From positions 43,710 through 107,709 of the forward strand of contig JAPLRD010000035.1 of the NCBI GenBank assembly GCA_026399375.1: a stretch of DNA of 64,000 nucleotides. Reading direction: 5' to 3'. The notes under the pieces are model-generated. The model had not been told where the DNA came from, searched no databases, and saw only the letters and a list, made by a program, of their open reading frames with translations. Source of the DNA: Pseudomonadota bacterium (lineage in GTDB: Bacteria; Pseudomonadota; Gammaproteobacteria; Burkholderiales; SG8-39). A program made the translations under genes and the position numbers. Positions 58,560-64,000 of this stretch are shown here, piece by piece; the first letter of the stretch is position 1; every line of letters starts with the position of its first letter.

Positions 58560-59807
58560 CTACTCATCCTTCCTGCCGGCTGTGATTCCGAGGGCTTTGA
58601 GTTTTCGGTAAAGGTGGGTGCGCTCCAGGCCGCTTTTTTCGGCGACGCGCGCGATGGAGCCGTTTTCGCGCGCCAGCAATTGTTCGAAATAGGCGCGTTC
58701 GAAGGCCTCGCGCGCTTCCCGCAACGGCAGTTCGATCGGTAGCGGTACCTGCGCCGCGGTGGCCGGATGAAATTGTGCTGCAACCCTCTCAACGTCGGCG
58801 GCGCCTATTTCCTCCTCCAGCGCGGTGAGCGCCAGATTTTTCACCGCTCCCTGCAGGTCTTCCAGATTGCGCGGCCAGTGGAACTGGCGCAGGGCGTTCA
58901 GTGCGGCAGTGGAAAAATGCCGCGGCGGACATTGCTTCGCTTCCACTGTTTGCGCGAGCAAGATGCCGGCGATGTCGGGAATGTCCTCGGCATGTTCCCG
59001 CAGCGCCGGCAACACCAGCGACAACTCGGACAGGCGCGCGAGCAGGCCCGCGTCGAAACCCAGCTCCGCCACCAGCCGCGCCGGATCCTCGATCGTGAAC
59101 GAAACTACGCGAGTCCTGGATTTTTCCTGTTTGCCCAGAACAAAGGCCAGGTTCTTCTGCTGCGCCCGGCTGAGTGCCGCCAGTTCCTCGACGAAAATCA
59201 GGCCGCTCGCCGCCTGCTCGAGCAGGTCCTGCGGCGCATCGATCAGCGCCGCGTCGGCCACGACCCAGGGCGTATTGGCCTGGTGCAGGTAACGCGCAAA
59301 CAGCTGCGGCATGACCCCCGCTTCTCCGCGCAGCAGCACCGGCACCGGCAGTGCGGCGATTTGCGTTAGCCTTTTTCGCAGGTCGGCAAGTACCGCCGAG
59401 CGGCCCAGACTGAGCAGCGTGAGCCCTGCTTGCGCCTGGCCGCCGCCGTTTCGCAGCGCGCGCTTGACGGTGGCGAGCAATTTCTGCAGCGCGATCGGCT
59501 TTTCCAGAAAGTCGATGGCTCCGATGCGCGTCGCCTCGACAGCGGTTTCGATGGTGCCGTGTCCGGACATCATCACCACCGGCATGGTGAGCTGTCCGCC
59601 CGCCGCCCATTCCTTGAGCAGTGTGATGCCATCGGTATCGGGCATCCAGATGTCGAGCAGCACCAGATCCGGGCGCTCGGCGTTGCGCATCGCGCGCGCA
59701 TGGGCCGCGTCTTCCGCCACGCGCACCGTATGGCCTTCATCGGCAAGTATTTCCGACAGCAGCTCGCGGATGCCAATCTCGTCGTCGACGACCAGAATTT
59801 GTGACAT
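58560..59807 (-). CDS. ntrX: NtrX-type response regulator with degenerate sigma-54 AAA+ domain
   Basis: A 415-residue regulator: receiver domain with phosphoacceptor D52 (VLLDIWMPDTDG) and MMSGHGT (about 79-85), a reduced AAA+ region, and a C-terminal Fis-type helix-turn-helix (ENGSIARVAEKSGLERTHLY near 375-395). The position of Walker A reads GEAGVMPQ (residues 161-168) instead of GESGTGKE, so it cannot bind ATP normally. Walker B-like GLIFVEEL follows after only about 35 residues. The GAFTGA loop and the stretch between are gone, so it is unlikely to activate sigma-54. Coupled to ntrY by an ATGA overlap. Confidence 0.9.
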   Translation of the reverse strand: MSQILVVDDEIGIRELLSEILADEGHTVRVAEDAAHARAMRNAERPDLVLLDIWMPDTDGITLLKEWAAGGQLTMPVVMMSGHGTIETAVEATRIGAIDFLEKPIALQKLLATVKRALRNGGGQAQAGLTLLSLGRSAVLADLRKRLTQIAALPVPVLLRGEAGVMPQLFARYLHQANTPWVVADAALIDAPQDLLEQAASGLIFVEELAALSRAQQKNLAFVLGKQEKSRTRVVSFTIEDPARLVAELGFDAGLLARLSELSLVLPALREHAEDIPDIAGILLAQTVEAKQCPPRHFSTAALNALRQFHWPRNLEDLQGAVKNLALTALEEEIGAADVERVAAQFHPATAAQVPLPIELPLREAREAFERAYFEQLLARENGSIARVAEKSGLERTHLYRKLKALGITAGRKDE

Positions 59808-61918
59808 CAGGCTACCTCTTCCGATTCGTGTTGCAAGGGCAGCGTCAAGCTGACACTGGCGCCGCCTCCCGGCAGGTTCTCCACGCTGACCGCGCCGCCG
59901 TGCTCGTCGATGATCTTTTTCACGATCGCGAGCCCCAGTCCGGTGCCGCGCGGCTTGGTCGTTACGTACGGTTCGAACACGCGCGTCATGATGGCCTCGG
60001 GAAAGCCGCAACCGTTGTCGCTGATCCTGAGACGGGCGAAATTTCCCGCGCGCCCGGTCTCCACTTCTATGCGCGGATCGGCGGCACCGGTGAGGGCGTC
60101 CTGTGCGTTCTGCAGCAGATTGTGAATCACCTGCCGCAGCTGCGTCGGGTCGCCCGATGCCCGCGGCAGGTTCGCCTGCAATACGGGCTGGACCAGGGCG
60201 CCGGTGTGCTCGTACAGGCCGAGCACTTCGCGCACCAGTGCATTCAGGTCCAGCGGCTTCAGGTTGGGCGCCGGAGTGCGCGCATATTCGCCGAAGTCGT
60301 CCACCATCCCCTTCATCGCCGCCACCTGATTCACGATGGTTTCGGTGGCGCGGTTGAGCGTGGCCGCATCCTCGGGCGCGAGCTTGTTTGCGAGCTTCGC
60401 CTGCAAGCGCTCGGCAGAGAGCTGGATCGGCGTGAGTGGATTCTTTATTTCGTGCGCCAGGCGCCGCGCCACTTCGCCCCATGCCGTGGCGCGTTGCGCC
60501 TGGATCAGCTTGGTGACGTCGTCGAACACGATCACATAGCCGCCGCCGCTCGAGTACGGGAGCACTGAACCGCGTACCAGCAGCGTGCGCTCGGCCAGCT
60601 CCAGCTGCTGCTGCCAGGTTGCCGCATCGTGCTGCTTGAAGCCTTCGGCGATGGCGTGCGCCAGAGGCTGCAGCCGCGGCCAGTCGGACAGGGCCTCGCC
60701 TTTCAGGCCGTCGAATTCCTCGCGCAGTATTGCGCCGGCCCCGTGATTTACCGTGCCCAGCCGCAGCTGTTCGTCGAATACCAGGACGCCGGCGGACAGG
60801 TTGGCGAGTATGTTCTCGAGATAAGCCTTCGCCGTCTCGAGCTTGGCGCGGTGCGATTCGGCGACACTGCGCGCTTCGTCCAGCTGCTCCGTCATGCTGT
60901 TGAAGGATTGCGTGAGAATGCCCAGTTCGTCGCTGCTGGTGACTTGCGCGCGGCGGCTGTAGTCGCCGCGCGCCACGGCCTGGGTCCCGGCGGCGAGCAA
61001 GGCCAGCGGTTCCGACAGGCGCGCCGAGAGCAGGAAAGCGAGCGCGGTGGCGGAGAACAGCGTCAGCAGCAGCGTCAGCGTCAGCGTCAGGATGTAAATC
61101 TCCTTCAATCCCTGGCGCGACAGCGACAACTCCTTGTAATCGCGGTACACCTCCTGCACCGCCTCGGCATCCCGCGCCAGCGTCGGCGGCACGGGTTGCA
61201 GGAGCTGCAGCAGGCGCTCGTCTTCGGCGATGCTGAGAGCGGCCACCGGGACCAGAACGCGCAGGCTCAACCCCCTGTCGGGTGCGCCTTCGATCGCGGA
61301 GTACGCCCGGCTTTGCCGCATCTGCCGCTGTATGCTCGCATTGGGCAGGTCGGGCAGCAGCTTGCCCACACCCTTGCTCGCGCTGGCGACGACGCTGCCG
61401 CCGCTGGACAGGAGCAATGCATCCTCCACGCCCGCCTGCTCGCGCAGGCGATTGAGCAGCACCACCTGCTGCGCCTGCGACTTGTCGGAAAGTTCCAGCG
61501 CCATGCGGCGCGCTTTGTCGTTGAGTTCGGTGAGCGACAGATCGAGCGCGGTGCGGCCGAGGTTGAGTCCGCCTTCCAGCGCGTTGTCCACGCGCACGTC
61601 GAACCAGGATTCGATGCTCTTCGCCATGAACTGCAGCGAAACGACGTAGACCAGGCCGCCGGGGACGATGACCATGGGCAGAAACATGAGCAGGAAGCGC
61701 AGCGTCAGGCGCGAGCCGAACACCCGCGTGCGCAGCTTCGTGGTGAGTACCCACAACTGGTAGCCGATCAAGGCGAGCAGGGCCGCGGCCAGCGCGGCGT
61801 TCAGCCCCAGCAGCAGCGCGTAGTGGCGCGAGAATAGCGCGGTGTTGCCGCTCGCCGCCGCGAGCATGAACAGCAGGATCGCACCCAGCACCACGCTGCA
61901 GATCAGCACGTATTTCAT
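59807..61918 (-). CDS. ntrY: NtrY-type sensor histidine kinase
   Basis: A 703-residue membrane kinase. Two or three N-terminal membrane helices, an extracytoplasmic loop (about 100-280), a long membrane helix pair near 284-306, a HAMP-like linker (ARLSEPLALLAAGTQAVARGDYS), a PAS domain (about 370-480; LANLSAGVLVFDEQLRL), the phosphoacceptor His in RRLAHEIKNPLTPIQLSAERL (seen as LAHEIKNPLTPIQ) near 490-500, and HATPase with NLLQNAQDAL and GTGLGLAIVKKI. NtrY-NtrX pairs control nitrogen, redox or envelope responses. Starts with ATG overlapping the DUF4390 stop. Confidence 0.93.
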   Translation of the reverse strand: MKYVLICSVVLGAILLFMLAAASGNTALFSRHYALLLGLNAALAAALLALIGYQLWVLTTKLRTRVFGSRLTLRFLLMFLPMVIVPGGLVYVVSLQFMAKSIESWFDVRVDNALEGGLNLGRTALDLSLTELNDKARRMALELSDKSQAQQVVLLNRLREQAGVEDALLLSSGGSVVASASKGVGKLLPDLPNASIQRQMRQSRAYSAIEGAPDRGLSLRVLVPVAALSIAEDERLLQLLQPVPPTLARDAEAVQEVYRDYKELSLSRQGLKEIYILTLTLTLLLTLFSATALAFLLSARLSEPLALLAAGTQAVARGDYSRRAQVTSSDELGILTQSFNSMTEQLDEARSVAESHRAKLETAKAYLENILANLSAGVLVFDEQLRLGTVNHGAGAILREEFDGLKGEALSDWPRLQPLAHAIAEGFKQHDAATWQQQLELAERTLLVRGSVLPYSSGGGYVIVFDDVTKLIQAQRATAWGEVARRLAHEIKNPLTPIQLSAERLQAKLANKLAPEDAATLNRATETIVNQVAAMKGMVDDFGEYARTPAPNLKPLDLNALVREVLGLYEHTGALVQPVLQANLPRASGDPTQLRQVIHNLLQNAQDALTGAADPRIEVETGRAGNFARLRISDNGCGFPEAIMTRVFEPYVTTKPRGTGLGLAIVKKIIDEHGGAVSVENLPGGGASVSLTLPLQHESEEVA

Positions 61919-62493
61919 TGCGGCGGCTTCTCCGTCACCGGCGCCCTGATCTTGAACGGCCAGCGCCGCCAGTCGGACGCGAGGTTCCATTCCTTACTGG
62001 TGAGCGCATTCACCTGGAACGGTTTGGGCAACTGGGCCACGTCGAGCCGCATGCGCAGCGCCGCCTGGTAGTCGGCGCCGGCGCTGACCTGCCCCGGGTC
62101 CAGCACCTGCCAGGAGCGTACGCGGGACAGGACTCGGAGCGCGTCTGCCAGCGTGGAGAAGCTCTGATACAGGGCGCCGCTAGATATCCGGTATTGGCGG
62201 GTCAGCGCGTGGTAAGAAAGGCGCAGCATCAGTTGCCGGTTGACGCTGTCGTCGAACCAGTACCAGCGCTTTCGCGTCAGTTCGAATTCGACCTCGAAAT
62301 ACAAGGCGACGCCTTTGTCGATCGCATCTTCGAGCCGGGGATTGAGTTCGATCTGAAAATCCGCGTCCAGAGCGTATCCCTCTTCGTTGCCCTCGAGCGA
62401 GATGCGGCTGATCTCGATATTGCCGGCGCAGGCTCCCGAGGCCCAGCCTAATGTGAGTGCGAGCAGCAGCGAAATGAACAGCCGCAGGCTCAT
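61915..62493 (-). CDS. DUF4390 family exported protein
   Basis: A 192-residue protein with a signal sequence (MSLRLFISLLLALTLGWASGACAG, hydrophobic part LLLALTLGWA). The mature part is beta-rich: DADFQIELNPRLEDAIDKGV, YFEVEFELTRKRWYWFDD, LMLRLSYHALTRQYRISSG and FKIRAPVTEKPPQ, which match the DUF4390 family found before ntrY in betaproteobacteria. Function unknown. Three bases after rsmB and overlapping ntrY, so co-transcribed. Confidence 0.9.
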   Translation of the reverse strand: MSLRLFISLLLALTLGWASGACAGNIEISRISLEGNEEGYALDADFQIELNPRLEDAIDKGVALYFEVEFELTRKRWYWFDDSVNRQLMLRLSYHALTRQYRISSGALYQSFSTLADALRVLSRVRSWQVLDPGQVSAGADYQAALRMRLDVAQLPKPFQVNALTSKEWNLASDWRRWPFKIRAPVTEKPPQ

Positions 62494-62496
62494 GTG

Positions 62497-63771
62497 CTAT
62501 TTCTTTTCCAGCAGCGCATAGAAGAAACCGTCGTGCTGCGCGTCGGGCAGGAGTTGTCCGTCCGCAAGTGCCGCCAGCGGCAGAAGCCGTGCGCCGCTGC
62601 TGCGTGCCAGGAAAGATTCGACGGTATGAGCGTTTTCCTGCGGGAATACCGAGCAAGTCGCATACAACAATTTACCACCCGGCGCCAACCGCTGCCACAG
62701 CGTATCCAGCATCCGGCCCTGGACCGCCGCCAGCGAGGCGATGTCGCTCTCGCGGCGCAGCCATTTGATGTCCGGATGGCGCTTGACCACGCCCGATGCC
62801 GTGCAGGGTGCATCGAGCAGGATGCGATCGAAGAGCGCGCCGTCCGACCATCCGGCCGGGGCGAGACAGTCGGCGCAGACGACGCGCGCCGCATAACCGA
62901 GACGAGCGAGGTTGTCGTCGATGCGGCGCGTGCGCGCCGGGTCGCTGTCCAGCGCCGTGAGCGCGCAATCGGCAAGCTCCAGGATATGGCCTGCCTTGCC
63001 TCCCGGCGCGGCGCAGGCATCGAGCACACGCATGCCGGGATGAACGTCGAGCAGCGGCGCGGCAAGCTGGGCGCCGGCGTCCTGTACCGAAACCTCGCCC
63101 GCGCTGAATCCGGGAAGCGACTCTATGGGCACCGGCCGCTCGATCATTATCGCCTGCGGCCCGATGGCTTCGCCGCTGATGCCGCGCTCCGCCAGTGTGG
63201 CCAGGTACTGCGCGGTGGTGATGCGGCGGCAATTGACACGCAGGGTCATGGGCGGGTGCAAATTGCCCGCATTGAGGATGGATTCCCAGTGTTGCGGCCA
63301 CGCTGCACGCACGCGGTCTATCCACCATTGCGGGTAAGAGTAGTGCGCGGGTTCCGAGTCGCAGCGGGCAACGAGGGCGTCTGCGTCGCGCAGATAATTG
63401 CGCAGCACCGCGTTGGCAAGACCCTTGGCCGCGGGTTCGGTCCGCGACACCGCGCGCACCGCCTGGTCCACCGTGGTGTGGCTGGCGCGCGGCCGCGCGC
63501 GCAACTGGTAGAGTGCGGCCAGAAGCAACGCGTACAGGGCCGGTTTGACCGGCTTATGCAGCAGCGCCGCGAGGACGGCCTCGAGCAAACCCAGATTCCG
63601 CAGCGTGCCGTAGGCGAGATCCTGCACGGCGGCGCGCATGCTGGAAGCCGGTTCCAGAGCGTCGAGCGCGTCCGAAAGGCTGCGTCCGGCGCGAACTTGC
63701 GCGATGGCATCGCCTGCAGCGGTAAGCGCTAGCTCGAGATTGGCTGATCTGGACAATGGAGTTGGTGGCAT
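62497..63771 (-). CDS. rsmB: 16S rRNA (cytosine967-C5)-methyltransferase
   Basis: Methylates C967 of 16S rRNA using SAM. 424 residues: an N-terminal NusB-like helical domain (about 1-145; AVQDLAYGTLRNLGLLEAVL, FANAVLRNYLR-like GLANAVLRNYLRD) and a C-terminal methyltransferase domain. DACAAPGGKAGHILELAD is the SAM loop, VVCADCLAP and FDRILLDAPCTASGVVKRHPD carry the first catalytic Cys, and LLYATCSVFPQEN the second (about 379-391). First gene of the rsmB-DUF4390-ntrY-ntrX-trkA-trkH-cobW-like run. Confidence 0.96.
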   Translation of the reverse strand: MPPTPLSRSANLELALTAAGDAIAQVRAGRSLSDALDALEPASSMRAAVQDLAYGTLRNLGLLEAVLAALLHKPVKPALYALLLAALYQLRARPRASHTTVDQAVRAVSRTEPAAKGLANAVLRNYLRDADALVARCDSEPAHYSYPQWWIDRVRAAWPQHWESILNAGNLHPPMTLRVNCRRITTAQYLATLAERGISGEAIGPQAIMIERPVPIESLPGFSAGEVSVQDAGAQLAAPLLDVHPGMRVLDACAAPGGKAGHILELADCALTALDSDPARTRRIDDNLARLGYAARVVCADCLAPAGWSDGALFDRILLDAPCTASGVVKRHPDIKWLRRESDIASLAAVQGRMLDTLWQRLAPGGKLLYATCSVFPQENAHTVESFLARSSGARLLPLAALADGQLLPDAQHDGFFYALLEKK

Positions 63772-63876
63772 CGCGGAAAGGCCCGCAGTGCCGCGACGGT
63801 TAATGACGAACCCCGCATCCTACACCGGGTGCAGAGCAGAGAGAACCCGCTTTATCGATCATGTCGCGAGTTCATG

Positions 63877-63912
63877 ATCTGTCCGGTTCTATAGCACGAC
63901 ATCTGTCCGGTT
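63877..63912 (+). repeat. Direct repeat ATCTGTCCGGTT in the IS end
   Basis: The same 12 bases occur at 63877-63888 and 63901-63912, 24 bases apart. Such sub-terminal repeats serve as transposase-binding sites in some IS ends; this role is inferred. Confidence 0.6.
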
Positions 63913-63939
63913 GTCATAGTGCCCCGAAGGGGGTGGGAA

Positions 63940-64000
63940 ATGACGCCGACGCAAGTGCTGCAGGAGATACGGAAGATGAGATTCGAGGAAGCGTATGAGG
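63940..64000 (+). CDS. Transposase N-terminus, ISNCY-like (3'-truncated by window edge)
   Basis: Only 20 codons are visible, from ATG 63940 with GGTGGGAA upstream. The residues IRKMRFEEAYE near positions 10-20 look like the beginning of ISNCY-type transposases, in which a helix-turn-helix domain follows. The match is from memory on a short stretch, and the rest of the gene must be read outside the window. Confidence 0.55.
   Translation, partial: MTPTQVLQEIRKMRFEEAYE

Larger units (their letters stand above)
63876..64000 (+). mobile_element. Left end of an insertion sequence (cut by window edge)
   Basis: A candidate IS end beginning near 63876 with the motif ATCTGTCCGGTT repeated 24 bases later, then a transposase start. 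It lies 105 bases before the rsmB start codon, on the opposite strand, in the region where the rsmB operon promoter is expected. The right end is outside the window. Confidence 0.55.

Noticed and set aside
57045-58742. Plus-strand frame of 565 codons opposite trkA
   Set aside because: Antisense shadow of trkA with no recognisable domains; trkA itself is complete.
59808-61754. Minus-strand frame of some 650 codons continuing upstream from ntrX
   Set aside because: It overlaps ntrY in another frame on the same strand, and its sequence is Arg/Ala/Gly-rich without family signatures. The ntrX start is the ATG overlapping the ntrY stop.

Overview
The window is a gene-dense, GC-rich bacterial chromosome segment that reads as a betaproteobacterium of the Rhodocyclales/Nitrosomonadales type. 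This rests on gene orders I recognise (proC-yggT-DUF167; yqgE-ruvX-pyrR-pyrB-pyrX; thiD-thiE-hemL; accB-accC-prmA-DUF3426; rsmB-DUF4390-ntrY-ntrX-trkA-trkH) and on PyrX in place of an active dihydroorotase beside pyrB. The assignment is inferred from gene content, not from a search. No rRNA, tRNA or CRISPR array was seen.

Layout. 1-30 kb is mostly housekeeping: PLP homeostasis and proline synthesis, pyrimidine synthesis (ruvX-pyrR-pyrB-pyrX on the minus strand), photolyase and rubredoxin, thiamine and haem precursors, mscL, cell wall (mtgA, mpl), shikimate pathway (aroE, aroQ), an RNB-family exoribonuclease, HMG-CoA lyase, biotin carboxylase subunits, ribosomal protein L11 methyltransferase, apaH, comM and ubiK. 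30.1-33.3 kb is a nitrogen-response operon (TorF-type outer-membrane protein, glnK, amtB). It has an NtrC-like dyad and a sigma-54-type promoter in front and two hairpins, one a strong terminator, behind.

33.2-50.2 kb is an accessory catabolic region. It holds two TetR regulators, an enoyl-CoA hydratase, a BadH-like dehydrogenase, a fumarylpyruvate-hydrolase-like protein, two unrelated AMP-forming acyl-CoA ligases, a MeaB chaperone divergent from a two-subunit B12-dependent acyl-CoA mutase, a carboxymuconolactone-decarboxylase-like protein, a TRAP transporter with an AmnB/LigB-type dioxygenase gene inside its operon, and an MFS carrier. The likely logic is carboxylate import (TRAP), CoA activation (ligases), carbon-skeleton rearrangement (mutase) and beta-oxidation-like or ring-cleavage steps. 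The substrate cannot be read from sequence. The mutase large subunit differs from known mutases at residues that touch substrate and the adenosyl group, and is the best candidate here for undescribed chemistry. Short hairpin repeats (REP-like) and a separate 50-bp repeat pair sit in front of several of these genes.

50.3-63.8 kb returns to core functions: metH, a RidA-family protein, a small lipoprotein, a short CobW-like GTPase, trkH-trkA (potassium uptake), ntrX-ntrY (with a degenerate sigma-54 domain in NtrX), DUF4390 and rsmB. The window ends inside the left end of an insertion sequence.
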